Shown: positions 44,692 to 53,392 of the stretch, one piece after another
Numbering within the stretch: the first letter of the stretch is position 1
Layout of the letters: the number at the start of each line of letters is the position of its first letter
Source of the DNA: Paucibacter sp. B2R-40
GTDB lineage: Bacteria; Pseudomonadota; Gammaproteobacteria; Burkholderiales; Burkholderiaceae_C
Assembly: GCF_025717555.1 (NCBI RefSeq)
Contig: NZ_JAJIRP010000013.1
Span: 107,056 to 171,055 of the forward strand
Length of the DNA: 64,000 nucleotides
Direction: 5' to 3'
Notes under the pieces: model-generated
Database searches by the model: none
What the model saw: the letters and a program-made list of their open reading frames with translations, nothing else
Told to the model about the DNA's origin: nothing
Program-made: the position numbers and the translations under genes

Positions 44692-44707
44692 TGTCCAGAT
44701 GCGGACA
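44692..44707. promoter_or_regulatory. response-regulator binding palindrome, distal
   Basis: TGTCCAGATGCGGACA has the same TGTCC-N6-GGACA arms as the site at 44659. The two centres are exactly 33 bp apart, three helical turns, so dimers would bind one face of the DNA. It lies 34 bases before the regulator gene's own ATG, suggesting autoregulation as well. Confidence 0.75.
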
Positions 44708-44740
44708 AAATGTTCGCGGCGCGCTGCTACGCTATCGCCC

Positions 44741-46093
44741 ATGTCAATTTTGATACTCGACGACGACCCCGATGTGGGCATCGCGGCCAAACTGCTGCTG
44801 CAACGCCGTTTTGGCCCGGTGCGCCTGCTGCAGCGCCCGGCCGAGCTGGCGGCCGCCCTTGCTACAGCCCCAAATGCAGAGCCGGTCAAGCTGCTCTTGC
44901 TCGACATGAACTTCGAGCCCGGTCACACCGATGGCGCGCAGGGTCAGGCTGTGCTGCGCGAGGTCTTGAAGTTAGGGCCCAAAGCGCCGCCCGTCATCGT
45001 GATGACCGCCTACGCCGAGGTCAGCCTGGCGGTGGCGTCCTTGAAGGCTGGTGCCTTCGACTTCATCACCAAGCCCTGGGACAACCAGAAGTTAACAGCC
45101 ACCGTGGCGGCCGCGCTGGCCAGTCGGCAAGCCACGACTCCTGTGGCCACCAGTTTGCTGGGCGATTCACGCGCGATGCGCGAACTGCGCGCCTTGATCC
45201 AGAGCGTGGCGCCGACCGAGGCGAATGTCCTGGTGCTGGGCGAGATGGGCTCGGGCAAGGAGTTGGTGGCACGCGAAATTCATACCCTGTCCAAGCGTGC
45301 CGGCCAGACTTTTTTGGCCGTCGATCTGGGGGCGCTGAGTGAGACAACGCTGGAGAGCGAGCTGTTCGGCCACAAGCGCGGCAGCTTCACCGACGCCCGC
45401 AACGAGCGGCCCGGGCGCTTTCAAGCTGCCGAAGGCGGCACGCTGTTTTTGGACGAAGTCGCCAACCTGCCGCTGGCCGGTCAAGCCAAGCTGCTGACCG
45501 TGCTGGAGCGGCGCGAGGTCACGCCGCTGGGGGCGGACAGCGCGCAGCCGGTCAATGTGCGCATTGTCAGCGCGACCAATTTGGATGAGGCCTCGCTGTT
45601 CGATGCGCAGCGCTTCCGGCCCGACCTGCTGTACCGGCTCAACACCATCGTCTTGCGCGTGCCGCCCTTGCGCGAGCGGCGCGACGATGTGATCTTGCTG
45701 CTCAATCACTATCTGGCGCATTACGCCGAGCAATACGGCAAGCCGCTGCGGACCTGCAGTGAGGCGGCGCTGGCGCAGGCCCATGCGCATGACTGGCATG
45801 GCAATGTGCGGGCACTGCGCCATGCTTGTGAGCGCGCGGTGATCTTGGCCCAGGGCTCGCAGTTCGAGGCGGCAGATTTTGCTTTGCAGGGCGGCGGGCA
45901 TGCGCCTGTTGCCGCCGCAGTGCCGCCTATTTCGAGCCTTAGCAGCGCGGTGCCCGTGCCCTTGAGCGAGCTGGAGCGCAATGCGCTGGTGGACGCGATG
46001 CAATTGGTGCAGGGCAATATCAGCCAGGCCGCCAAGCTGCTGGGGCTGAGCCGGGCGGCGCTGTATCGCCGCTTGGAAAAATATGGACTCTAG
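44741..46093 (+). CDS. sigma-54-dependent response regulator (NtrC family)
   Basis: 450 residues. Receiver domain (ILILDDDPDV acidic pocket, phospho-Asp in LLLLDMNFEPG, Lys in ITKPWDN); AAA+ domain with Walker A GEMGSGKE, the sigma-54 contact loop as GSFTDA instead of the usual GAFTGA, Walker B LFLDEVANL and VSATN; C-terminal Fis-type helix-turn-helix (GNISQAAKLLGLSRAALYRRLEKYGL). ATG 44741 is the natural start. It is divergent from the exporter operon and followed by its kinase with an 11-base overlap. Confidence 0.92.
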   Translation: MSILILDDDPDVGIAAKLLLQRRFGPVRLLQRPAELAAALATAPNAEPVKLLLLDMNFEPGHTDGAQGQAVLREVLKLGPKAPPVIVMTAYAEVSLAVASLKAGAFDFITKPWDNQKLTATVAAALASRQATTPVATSLLGDSRAMRELRALIQSVAPTEANVLVLGEMGSGKELVAREIHTLSKRAGQTFLAVDLGALSETTLESELFGHKRGSFTDARNERPGRFQAAEGGTLFLDEVANLPLAGQAKLLTVLERREVTPLGADSAQPVNVRIVSATNLDEASLFDAQRFRPDLLYRLNTIVLRVPPLRERRDDVILLLNHYLAHYAEQYGKPLRTCSEAALAQAHAHDWHGNVRALRHACERAVILAQGSQFEAADFALQGGGHAPVAAAVPPISSLSSAVPVPLSELERNALVDAMQLVQGNISQAAKLLGLSRAALYRRLEKYGL

Positions 46094-47348
46094 GCGCGCG
46101 TTCAGCCGCTGGCCGCTGCTGCTGTGGGCCGCCTTGATGTGTGTGGGCGCGGCCTTGGCCGGTTGGCAGCATGACGCGCCAAGGCCGCTGGTGTTGGCGC
46201 TGTTGCTGATGTTGTCGGGCTTGTACGGTGCGCTGGGACAAATGAAACGCTTGCTGCTGCTGGCCGAGGCGGGTTTGGCCGAGCCGCTGCGGGCGCCGCC
46301 CGAGTCGGCGCGCGCCGCCGAGCTGACGCAGCGGCGCATGCTGCGCAATGAGGCCTTGCTGGAACATGCGCCGGTGGCCTTGTGGCATCAATCCGCTCAG
46401 GGTCAGGTCTTGCCACTGAACAACGCCGCGCGGCGCCTGGTGGCACCCGGTGGCGCGACCGATAGCGCAGATTTGCTGGCCCGTTTGGCGCAGCCACGCG
46501 AGCAGAGTGCCGGCCACAGCCTGTTCAGTTTCGAGAGCGAGCGCGGCAGCGAGCGCTGCCTGCTGGCCGGCCGCGATCTGGTGCTCGGCCAGGTCCCCGA
46601 GCGCCTGCTGGCCTTGATGCCGATTGAAACCGAGTTGGAGGCCGAGACCTTGAAGGCCTGGCGCCAGTTGGTCCATGTGCTGACGCATGAAATCATGAAT
46701 TCGTTGACGCCGATCTCGTCCTTGTCGCGTACCGCGCGGGACTTGCTGGAAGAGCAGGGCGGCGCCAGTCCTGAAGATCGGCAAGACCTGACCCTGGCGA
46801 TGGACACGATTGCACGCCGGGCCGATTCCTTGGCCAGCTTTGTCGGCAACTACCGGCGGGTCAGCGAGTTGCCCGAGCCCAAGCTGGCGCCGCTGCGTTT
46901 GAGTGAGCTATTTGCTCGCCTGGAGAAATTCACCGGCGCCGAATGGGCGGCGCGCGGTGGTGCGGCCGTGTTCGAAGTGGAGCCCGCCAGCCTGACGCTG
47001 ATGGCCGACGGCGGGCAACTGGAGCAGGCCTTGTTGAACCTGATCAAGAACGCGGCGCAGGCCACGGCCGGTCAAACCAAGCCGCGGCTGCATGTTGCGG
47101 CACGTCTGGTGCGCGGTGGGCGGCTCAGCATTGAGGTGCGCGACAACGGCCCCGGCGTGCCCGCCGGTCTTGAGAACGATATCTTCTTGCCCTTCTTCAG
47201 CACCAAGCCCTTGGCCAAACCAGGCGCGGCAGAAGGCGGCCAGGGCATAGGCCTGGCGGTGGTGCGCAACCTTGTTCACGGCATGGGCGGCAGCGTGCGA
47301 CATGTCAAGCCGATCAGCGGAGGGGCGGCGTTTGTGTTGAGTTTTTAG
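46083..47348 (+). CDS. sensor histidine kinase, partner of the NtrC-type regulator
   Basis: 421 residues. Two short N-terminal membrane spans (PLLLWAALMCVGAALAGW, PLVLALLLMLSGLYGAL) with almost no periplasmic loop, a PAS-like region (EALLEHAPVALWHQSAQGQVLPLN), H-box LTHEIMNSLTPISSLS, then HATPase N-box NLIKNAAQA and G-boxes DNGPGVP and GQGIGLAVVRNLV. The tiny sensor suggests detection within the membrane or of the exporter state. It overlaps the regulator gene by 11 bases, forming a two-component pair for the divergent ABC exporter. Confidence 0.9.
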   Translation: MDSRRAFSRWPLLLWAALMCVGAALAGWQHDAPRPLVLALLLMLSGLYGALGQMKRLLLLAEAGLAEPLRAPPESARAAELTQRRMLRNEALLEHAPVALWHQSAQGQVLPLNNAARRLVAPGGATDSADLLARLAQPREQSAGHSLFSFESERGSERCLLAGRDLVLGQVPERLLALMPIETELEAETLKAWRQLVHVLTHEIMNSLTPISSLSRTARDLLEEQGGASPEDRQDLTLAMDTIARRADSLASFVGNYRRVSELPEPKLAPLRLSELFARLEKFTGAEWAARGGAAVFEVEPASLTLMADGGQLEQALLNLIKNAAQATAGQTKPRLHVAARLVRGGRLSIEVRDNGPGVPAGLENDIFLPFFSTKPLAKPGAAEGGQGIGLAVVRNLVHGMGGSVRHVKPISGGAAFVLSF

Positions 47349-47376
47349 GCGCAGCTAGGCGCCGGTGGGGGTGTTG

Positions 47377-47405
47377 CTTGGCAGCAATGCCCCTGAGCTG
47401 CCAAG
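47377..47405. other. inverted repeat in a 320-bp gap without a supported gene
   Basis: CTTGGCAG (47377-47384) and CTGCCAAG (47398-47405) form a perfect 8-bp stem with a 13-base loop, 29 bases after the kinase stop. It has no T-tract, so it is at most a weak terminator or an RNA-end hairpin. The rest of 47349-47668 contains only short overlapping frames on both strands with no recognisable domain or ribosome site. Confidence 0.4.
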
Positions 47406-47668
47406 TGGAGTTGGCTGTTTGAAGGCGATACGCAAGGCCGACTCTCTTGCCCGTTCTTCTTTTATCTTTTCCATCCCCTTCAACTTGGCTGAATATGTCC
47501 GTCGGTGCCGCACATTAAGTCTGGCGCGGCCAACGATTTCAAAATGGCTCGCCCGAGCAAGAAATCTGGGCCTGGATGGAGGGGATAGAGGGGATAAGAA
47601 CGACATCTGTTGGTGGCGCTCCCCTGCTCCAAGCAGCTTCCTGACTTGGGCGGGCGCCTGCAGCTGAC

Positions 47669-48103
47669 CTAAATTTCAGGCGTTGGTGCTGCCGAATCCG
47701 GCAAGCCAAAGACACGGTCAAAGCCCCAAGTGAACACCACGGCATAAACAAAGAAGAAGGCCAACACGCCCAGGTCGACAACAAAGGCTTTGAGCAGCGA
47801 TGTGTCCAGCCACCAAGCCATGAGGGGGACGAGCAGCACCACCAAGCCGCCTTCAAATCCTATGCCGTGTGCAAGCCTGCGTTTGAGAGAGCGGCCTTTG
47901 ACCGCTTGCGTGGCTTCCCAGCGTTCGAACCAGCCATTGAAAACATAGTTCCAGGATAGCGCCACGGTAGACATCAGAAGCGCCAGCCCCAGGGTGGAAC
48001 TGAGAGGCTCGTCGAAGATCAACCCCAAAGCGGGGCCGACTGCGGCGACCGCAAAGACTTCGTAAAGAACGGCCTGGACGACGCGACGAGTTCTGGGTTT
48101 CAT
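47669..48103 (-). CDS. PACE-family (AceI-like) efflux transporter
   Basis: 144 residues from ATG 48103. It has four membrane spans as two bacterial transmembrane pairs. The family's conserved Glu15 is present in the first helix (VVQAVLYEVFAVAAVGP), and the second helix ends in WNYVFNGWFERWE, the W-N-x-x-F-N motif. The repeat recurs as GFEGGLVVLLVPLMAWW. PACE proteins are H+-coupled exporters of biocides such as chlorhexidine and probably natural polyamines. It stands alone. Confidence 0.88.
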   Translation of the reverse strand: MKPRTRRVVQAVLYEVFAVAAVGPALGLIFDEPLSSTLGLALLMSTVALSWNYVFNGWFERWEATQAVKGRSLKRRLAHGIGFEGGLVVLLVPLMAWWLDTSLLKAFVVDLGVLAFFFVYAVVFTWGFDRVFGLPDSAAPTPEI

Positions 48104-48189
48104 AGGCGCGCCAGCATAACGCGCTATTGCTGGTGACGCCTGCGGCCCGCGTATCGATCTGCTGGGTGCGTTTGGCTTGGCGGCGCCAT

Positions 48190-48750
48190 TTAACGTGACC
48201 AATCTGCGGGCTCAGGGGCGCTGAAAGCCTTGCTGTAATAGCCCGACGGATCAAAACAGCAAACTCTTTTCTTTCCGGCGGCGAGCATGGCGCAGGCATC
48301 GCCAATGCGCTTGCGGCGTGTGTTTGACTGCTTGGCTGAAGTCATCCAATGAATCCAATCGAGGCGAGCAATCGTGGTCGTGCCGTCCCAAGTGGTGCGC
48401 GCTGCGGGGGATGCCTTCATAGCCTCCAGAAAGTCTGCGGGGACTTCCGGTTCAGGCTCATGTTCCACCGCTTTGACTTCAAATTGAGCGACGTCGCCAA
48501 CAAGAGCGCCTGATGCTTTGAGAAGCTGCGCATCGATCCGCAGCCAGTGACTCTGTTGTCCGTCCGGTTCGAGTAAGGCTCTGAAACCACAGCCGTCAAT
48601 CGCCCCCTCGACCGATGTTCTGCCACGCCTTGGAAGCTTTGCGCTGGCCTCTTTGGGCAAAACGACAAAAGCCCATGACTCGCCGGCGCCCGGGGCTTTG
48701 GGCTGTAGCAAGCGTGCTGTGAACTGAGATGCGGTGTCGTCTTGCGTCAT
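48190..48750 (-). CDS. DUF1905 / YdeI (OmpD-associated) family protein
   Basis: 186 residues from ATG 48750 (MTQDDTASQFTARLLQPKAP). The first half is a DUF1905 barrel (SWAFVVLPKEASAKLPRRGRTSVEGAIDG), the second the YdeI-like helical tail (VPADFLEAMKASPAARTTWDGTTTIARLDWIHWMTSAKQSNTRRKRI). Relatives are annotated as bacteriocin-protection or OmpD-associated proteins; no biochemical activity is known. The longer frame to 49053 is not supported as coding. It precedes the PACE gene on the same strand, 86 bases apart. Confidence 0.78.
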   Translation of the reverse strand: MTQDDTASQFTARLLQPKAPGAGESWAFVVLPKEASAKLPRRGRTSVEGAIDGCGFRALLEPDGQQSHWLRIDAQLLKASGALVGDVAQFEVKAVEHEPEPEVPADFLEAMKASPAARTTWDGTTTIARLDWIHWMTSAKQSNTRRKRIGDACAMLAAGKKRVCCFDPSGYYSKAFSAPEPADWSR

Positions 48751-48981
48751 TTTGCCAAACACGGAAATGCGCCCAACCGTCCACCTTGGCGCGTCCGGTA
48801 GGCCCTGTAGGCGACCCGAGCGACATGGGCAGCACGCTGATCGCGGGCTTGCGTGCGCCCAGCATAGCGCGCAGGCACTGATGAACTTGCCTAATCCGAG
48901 TGCCGGTCTGCAAATTGAAGGCTTGAACTCGGCTTTGTGCCGCGAGTGCAACTGCTTCGCGGGCCGTGAGCTTCGCCGATT

Positions 48982-49062
48982 GTTCCAAATTTTGAACGGG
49001 TGAATTGATGCTGGCGGTGATTCTGGTTTGGGTGTGGCTGCCTCACAGTTCAATCATTCGCT
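48982..49062 (+). promoter_or_regulatory. 81-bp shared promoter element, copy A (glutaredoxin)
   Basis: GTTCCAAATTTTGAAC (48982-48997, near-palindromic), a TTG at 49005, GATTCT at 49019-49024, exactly 20 bases, then ACAGTTCAATCATTCGCT (49045-49062). The same blocks with identical spacing recur at 50987, 55123 and 62442. It ends 65 bases before the glutaredoxin ATG. The remainder of 48751-49127 has no supported gene. Confidence 0.75.
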
Positions 49063-49127
49063 CCGCAGCCTCTGCGTGCTTGAGCGAAGCAATAGTCAGT
49101 CAGCTTGCCAACCCAAAAGGAACGCCT

Positions 49128-49391
49128 ATGTCGAACGCTGTCACTCTTTTCCACACCTCGACCTGCCCCTATTGCACCCAAGCCGAGCGCTTGTTGGCCA
49201 GGCATGGCGTGACTGAGGTGGTCAAGCTCAATATTGGCCAAAACGCCGAGCTGCGCGATCAAATGGTGGAGCGCACCGGCCGGCGCACCGTGCCTCAGAT
49301 CTTTATTGGCAGCCAGCATGTGGGCGGCTATGACGATCTGCTCGAGTTGGATCGCCGAGGGGATTTGGTGCCCCTGCTGAAAACCGCCTGA
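49128..49391 (+). CDS. grxC: glutaredoxin 3 family protein
   Basis: 87 residues: MSNAVTLFHTSTCPYCTQAERLLARHG with the dithiol active site CPYC, TVPQIFIG (cis-Pro) and the GGYDDLLELDRRGDL C-terminal motif. It reduces disulfides using glutathione in the cytoplasm. It lies under promoter element A and is followed after 41 bases by the PNPOx-like flavoprotein gene, probably as one transcript. ATG 49128 is the family start. Confidence 0.93.
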   Translation: MSNAVTLFHTSTCPYCTQAERLLARHGVTEVVKLNIGQNAELRDQMVERTGRRTVPQIFIGSQHVGGYDDLLELDRRGDLVPLLKTA

Positions 49392-49432
49392 AAACCGGCT
49401 GACGCTCGACCCGCCCAAACCAGGAGCCCGCC

Positions 49433-50092
49433 ATGAGCCGCGCCTACGCAGATATTGCTTTCACCGACTCGGTCCGTGCCATGCAGTCGCGCATGGGCAG
49501 CCGTGCGGCCTATGCGCAACTTGACTCAGCACCGAAAGGCCGAGTGAGCCTGGGTGGTCAAGAGGCCGCCTTCATCCGCGAGCGCGATGGCTTTTACCAA
49601 GCCACCGTGAGCGAGACCGGCTGGCCCTATGTGCAGTTTCGGGGCGGGCCGGCCGGCTTTTTGAAGGTCTTGGATGGCCAGACCTTGGGCTATGCCGACT
49701 TCCGCGGCAACCGTCAGTACATCAGCGTCGGCAATTTGCAGGGCAATGAGCGAGTCTCGATCTTCCTGATGGACTACGCCAATCAACGCCGTTTGAAGAT
49801 TCTGGGCCGGGTGCGCTTGCTCAGTGACCCGGCGGATCCAGAGTTTTCGGCAACGCTGGCGCGGCTGGAACTGCCCGACTACCGGGCGCGGGTCGAGCGG
49901 GCAGCCATCATCAACGTCGAGGCTTTTGATTGGAATTGCCCGCAGCACATCACGCCCAAATACTCCGAGGCCGAGATCGACGCAGGCATTGCGCCGCTGC
50001 GGGCCGAATTGGCACGCTTGCGGGCCGAGGTCGCTGAGCTGAAGGCCAAGACAAATGCAATGGGCCCCGATACAGCCGCAGGCCTCAGTTGA
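49433..50092 (+). CDS. pyridoxamine 5'-phosphate oxidase-like flavin-binding protein
   Basis: 219 residues. Split-barrel FMN-binding fold: FIRERDGFYQATVSETGWPYVQFRGGPAGFLKVLDGQTLGYADFRGNRQYISVGNL, then ERVSIFLMDYANQRRLKILGRVRLL and a C-terminal coil (APLRAELARLRAEVAELKAK). The paralogous domain opens the large fusion protein at 55960. It is likely a flavin- or F420-type reductase of unknown substrate. It follows grxC, and its 3' end overlaps the convergent LysR gene by 8 bases. Confidence 0.82.
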   Translation: MSRAYADIAFTDSVRAMQSRMGSRAAYAQLDSAPKGRVSLGGQEAAFIRERDGFYQATVSETGWPYVQFRGGPAGFLKVLDGQTLGYADFRGNRQYISVGNLQGNERVSIFLMDYANQRRLKILGRVRLLSDPADPEFSATLARLELPDYRARVERAAIINVEAFDWNCPQHITPKYSEAEIDAGIAPLRAELARLRAEVAELKAKTNAMGPDTAAGLS

Positions 50093-50984
50093 TCGCGGGG
50101 TTGGCGCGCAGGCGCTCGATCGCCAGGTCCAAAAATGCCCGGGCCTTCTTGGACGCATGGCGGCCTTCGCGGTGCACCAAGTGGATGGGCAACTCCGGCG
50201 GCTCGAATTCGCTCAAGACGATCTTGAGCCGGCCCGCGTGCACATGCTCGGCGACTTGGTAAGACATCAGCCTGGAGAGCCCAAAGCCTGAAGCTACGGC
50301 CGCCACGGCCGAGTCATTGGTGGTGGTCAGCATGCGTGGCTGCAACTTGATCAGCTTGGGCTCGCCCTTGTCAAACAGCCGCCATTCCGGTGTCGGTGAG
50401 ACCGCGTTGGCTGACACGATGCAATGTTGCGTCAGGTCATCGGGCGTCACGGGCGTGCCATGCGCGGCAAGATAGTCGGGCGAGGCGCAGATCACGCGCC
50501 GCACCCGCCCTACACGCACCGCCTGCATGCTGGAGTCGGGCAACTCACCGATGCGCACCGCCACATCCACGCCCTCGTCCATCATGTTCACTACCCGGTC
50601 GAGGAACCAGCAGGACGCGTTGACCTCGGGGTAGCGCTGCAGGTATTCGGTCACGATGGGAGTAACAAACAATGCGCCAAACAGCACCGGCGCGGTCAGC
50701 GTCAGACGGCCGCGCGGCGCGCCATGCATGCCGCTGACCGACTCATCCGCCTCGGCCAGATCGGCCAAGACGCGCCGGCAATCCTCGACATAACGAGCTC
50801 CCGCATCGGTCACCCGCACGACCCGGGTGGTGCGCGTGAACAGGCGTACGCCGAGGTGCGCCTCCAGCTCGCTGATTGCCCGCGTGACGGCCGGCGGCGA
50901 GATGCCCAGATTGCGCGCCGCACCGGCAAAACCACTGGCATCCACCACGGCCACAAAAACATTGATCAGGTGCAGTCGGTCCAA
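50085..50984 (-). CDS. LysR-family regulator, candidate controller of the shared element
   Basis: 299 residues. Winged helix LHLINVFVAVVDASGFAGAARNLGISPPAVTRAISELEAHLGVRLFTRTTR, then a periplasmic-binding-like effector domain (RGRLTLTAPVLFGALFVTPIV). The best start is TTG 50984, with AGGAG six bases before it. The longer frame to 51089 would code through promoter element B and is unlikely. Element B ends up in the gap between this gene and the divergent AhpD-like gene, the classical position for a LysR operator. Confidence 0.87.
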   Translation of the reverse strand: MDRLHLINVFVAVVDASGFAGAARNLGISPPAVTRAISELEAHLGVRLFTRTTRVVRVTDAGARYVEDCRRVLADLAEADESVSGMHGAPRGRLTLTAPVLFGALFVTPIVTEYLQRYPEVNASCWFLDRVVNMMDEGVDVAVRIGELPDSSMQAVRVGRVRRVICASPDYLAAHGTPVTPDDLTQHCIVSANAVSPTPEWRLFDKGEPKLIKLQPRMLTTTNDSAVAAVASGFGLSRLMSYQVAEHVHAGRLKIVLSEFEPPELPIHLVHREGRHASKKARAFLDLAIERLRANPAIN

Positions 50985-50986
50985 TT

Positions 50987-51067
50987 GTTTCTCCTGCCGT
51001 AATGGTGTGTTGATCGCGCTGGTGATTCTAATCAGGGGCCGAAAGGAGGACAGTTCAGTCCTTCGCT
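50987..51067 (+). promoter_or_regulatory. 81-bp shared promoter element, copy B (LysR / AhpD-like intergenic)
   Basis: GTTTC at 50987, TTG at 51010, GATTCT at 51024-51029, exactly 20 bases, ACAGTTCAGTCCTTCGCT at 51050-51067. It ends 92 bases before ATG 51160, the same distance as copy C to its gene. It begins 3 bases upstream of the LysR TTG codon, so LysR transcription probably starts inside or near it. Confidence 0.75.
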
Positions 51068-51159
51068 GATGACGCACAAAAACCTGCAAAACACCGCAGT
51101 GCGCCGACAGACGAATCGCTGGAAATCTTCACTTCAACCCATCTATTCAGGAAATCACC

Positions 51160-51708
51160 ATGTCACGCATCAGCATCCCTTCCGTCGACCAATCCCTCGC
51201 CGCTTCCAAGCCTTTGCTTGCCGCCGTGCAGCAGCAACTCGGTGTGGTGCCCAATTTGATGAAGCTGGTCGGCCACAGCCCGGCTGCGCTGGAAGGCTAT
51301 CTGGCGCTGAATGGCGCCCTGGCCAAAGGCAAGCTGAGCGTGCAACTGCGCGAGCGCATCGCCCTGACCGTGGCCGAATTCAACGGTTGCGACTACTGCT
51401 TGTCGGCCCATAGCTACTTGGCCACCAACGTTGCCAAGATCAGCGCCGCCGAAGTGGCGGCCGCCCGCGACGGCAAGTCCGACGATGCCCGCACCGCCGC
51501 AGCGCTGGTTTTTGCGCGCCGCGTGTCCGAGTCGCGTGGCCGGGTGGCCGACGCCGATCTGGCTGCCTTGCGCGCCGCCGATTTCGATGAAGCCAGCGTG
51601 GTCGAGATCGTGCTGAATGTGGCGCTCAATGTGCTGACCAATTACGTCAACAATGTGGCACACACCGACATTGACTTCCCCGTCGTGACGGCCAAGGTTG
51701 GCGCCTGA
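51160..51708 (+). CDS. carboxymuconolactone decarboxylase / AhpD-like protein
   Basis: 182 residues of the CMD fold. The redox motif is [15 protein letters not shown] (CxxC followed by His), as in AhpD-like alkylhydroperoxidases, with N-terminal [37 protein letters not shown]. It probably reduces peroxides or acts as a thiol-dependent reductase, assisted by the neighbouring glutaredoxin/GST-type proteins. It is divergent from the LysR gene across element B. Confidence 0.87.
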   Translation: MSRISIPSVDQSLAASKPLLAAVQQQLGVVPNLMKLVGHSPAALEGYLALNGALAKGKLSVQLRERIALTVAEFNGCDYCLSAHSYLATNVAKISAAEVAAARDGKSDDARTAAALVFARRVSESRGRVADADLAALRAADFDEASVVEIVLNVALNVLTNYVNNVAHTDIDFPVVTAKVGA

Positions 51709-51802
51709 TATCAAGTCAGAGCAGGCTCAGCGCTTGCTCAGTGATAGGCCGAGGCATTGTGACCCGGCCTATCCCCTCAACGATTCGATCAGAGGAAAGT
51801 TC

Positions 51803-52279
51803 ATGAACCCAGAAGCACCCCGTTTGCCGCTGCCTCCCTTCACCCGCGAGAGCGCGATTTTGAAAGTCCGGCTGGCCGAAGACGCCTGGAACAGCCGGGA
51901 CCCGCAGCGCGTGTCTATGGCCTACACGCCAGACAGCCGCTGGCGCAATCGCAGCGAGTTCCCGCGTGGCCGTGAGGAAATCCGGCAAATGCTGGAGCGC
52001 AAGTGGGCACGCGAGTTTGAATACCGTTTGATCAAAGAGTTATGGGCTTTTGACAGCCACCGCATTGCCGTGCGCTTTGCCTACGAGTATCGAGACGAAG
52101 CCGGCAACTGGTTCCGCGCCTATGGCAATGAGAACTGGGAGTTCGATGAGCTGGGCTATATGGCCGAGCGCCACGCCAGCATCAATGATCTGCAGATTCT
52201 GGCTGACGAGCGCTTGTTCCATTGGCCGCTGGGGCGCAGGCCCGATGAACACGCAAGCCTGAGTGATTTGGGGCTTTGA
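51803..52279 (+). CDS. DUF1348 / nuclear transport factor 2-like protein
   Basis: 158 residues of a SnoaL/NTF2-like cone: [52 protein letters not shown], then [31 protein letters not shown] and the C-terminal [14 protein letters not shown] typical of DUF1348. No catalytic function is established for this group. It lies 94 bases after the AhpD-like gene on the same strand and may share its transcript. Confidence 0.85.
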   Translation: MNPEAPRLPLPPFTRESAILKVRLAEDAWNSRDPQRVSMAYTPDSRWRNRSEFPRGREEIRQMLERKWAREFEYRLIKELWAFDSHRIAVRFAYEYRDEAGNWFRAYGNENWEFDELGYMAERHASINDLQILADERLFHWPLGRRPDEHASLSDLGL

Positions 52280-52326
52280 CTCGCCGCCGACTGCTGGGGC
52301 GATGCCTTGTGCAGTGCGGCCTTCGC

Positions 52327-52737
52327 CTAGCTCTGACCCGCTACAACGTGCCGTGCAAAATTGTCCAGAATGGCCTGCCAGCCTGTGCGCTGCTGCTCCT
52401 CGCTGTGACTCGGCTCACCGTCGAAACTGACCGTCACCGTCACACCGGTAGGACCCTCTGAAAACTCCACCAATCCGGTCCGATCACCGAATGCATATTC
52501 GATCAATGTCGGCGCGATGACCTTGGTGTATTCGCCTGCAAAATCGAATCCGAACGAGCCGTCCTTTGCTTCCATTCGTGAGGAAAATTTGCCGCCTGTG
52601 CGCAAATCGACGGTCGCAGCCGTCGTGTGCCAATCAGGGGATGCTGCGTTCCAAAGCTTGATATCGGCGGGGGTGGTGTAGGCGCGCCAGACTTCTGCAA
52701 TGGGTGCGGCGACCAGGGTTGATACAGTGATTTTCAT
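52327..52737 (-). CDS. SRPBCC / AHSA1-like protein
   Basis: 136 residues from ATG 52737 (MKITVSTLVAAPIAEVWRAY). The START-like helix-grip fold shows the patterns TTPADIKLWNAASPDWHTTAATVDLRTGGKFSSRM, GEYTKVIAPTLIEYAF and the C-terminal GWQAILDNFARHV. Such proteins bind hydrophobic ligands; many are of unknown role. It is the last of a minus-strand series of small stress-type genes. Confidence 0.85.
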   Translation of the reverse strand: MKITVSTLVAAPIAEVWRAYTTPADIKLWNAASPDWHTTAATVDLRTGGKFSSRMEAKDGSFGFDFAGEYTKVIAPTLIEYAFGDRTGLVEFSEGPTGVTVTVSFDGEPSHSEEQQRTGWQAILDNFARHVVAGQS

Positions 52738-52808
52738 GGATGCTCCTGCCGGCTTTGAGTGCAAATTATGCCGTCAGCCACTAGGGTACGCTGACCCTCC
52801 AGCGGCAC

Positions 52809-53348
52809 TTACTCAATCCTCAATGCCGCAGCGGGAATGGGCGTAACCCTGGGCCCGAAGCTGCTGATGTTTGCCAAGGTCGCGGTATGGTGAGCCGAGA
52901 TCTGCGCGGCGCTCAGGACGGCGTTGTCCATGGTTGAGTGCCCGTCCGACACCAGGCTTACGGAGTAACCCAGCCCAAGCGCACGGCGCGTTGTGGTGTC
53001 CACACAGAATTCGCTCTGAAGCCCGCAGATGATCAGGTGCTCGATGCCACGACTTTGCAGTTCGGCCAGCAATGCTGTGTTGTGGAAGGAGTCGGTGGCT
53101 GTTTTGGCGACGATGACGTCGCTATCGGCCACCTTGAGGCCTTGGGCCAAACGCCAGCCTTCAGTGCCATGGTCCAGCGGCCCGCCGCCCTTGCTCTCGT
53201 GTTGAATCAAGATGACCGGCACGGCGGCGGCGCGCGCTTTGGCGCTGACCTGGTTGATGCGTTCGATCAGGCCTTCGCTGTCGAACGCTGCGTACTCGCC
53301 GAAACACAAGGCGTTTTGAACATCGATGATGAGGAGGGCTGTGCGCAT
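52809..53348 (-). CDS. isochorismatase-family cysteine hydrolase
   Basis: 179 residues. Catalytic Asp in ALLIIDVQNALC, Lys in VIVAKTATDSFHNT, and the nucleophile Cys in HLIICGLQSEFCVDTTTRRALGLGYSV. The fold hydrolyses amides or vinyl ethers (nicotinamidase, isochorismatase and others); the substrate cannot be read from sequence. It lies 71 bases from the SRPBCC gene and 44 from the GFA gene on the same strand. Confidence 0.88.
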   Translation of the reverse strand: MRTALLIIDVQNALCFGEYAAFDSEGLIERINQVSAKARAAAVPVILIQHESKGGGPLDHGTEGWRLAQGLKVADSDVIVAKTATDSFHNTALLAELQSRGIEHLIICGLQSEFCVDTTTRRALGLGYSVSLVSDGHSTMDNAVLSAAQISAHHTATLANISSFGPRVTPIPAAALRIE

Positions 53349-53392
53349 GGGAGTGGATTTAGTGGGTTAGGTGCGGCGCGAACTCGGGAGCT

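Noticed and set aside
47365..47667. Small frames on both strands after the kinase gene
   Set aside because: Overlapping each other, no ribosome site, no domain, mixed composition.
48734..49003. Small plus-strand frame between the YdeI-like and glutaredoxin genes
   Set aside because: Cys/His/Arg-rich without a fold; it overlaps the promoter element A region.
50985..51089. Upstream extension of the LysR gene
   Set aside because: It would code through promoter element B; TTG 50984 has a better ribosome site and gives the normal LysR N-terminus.
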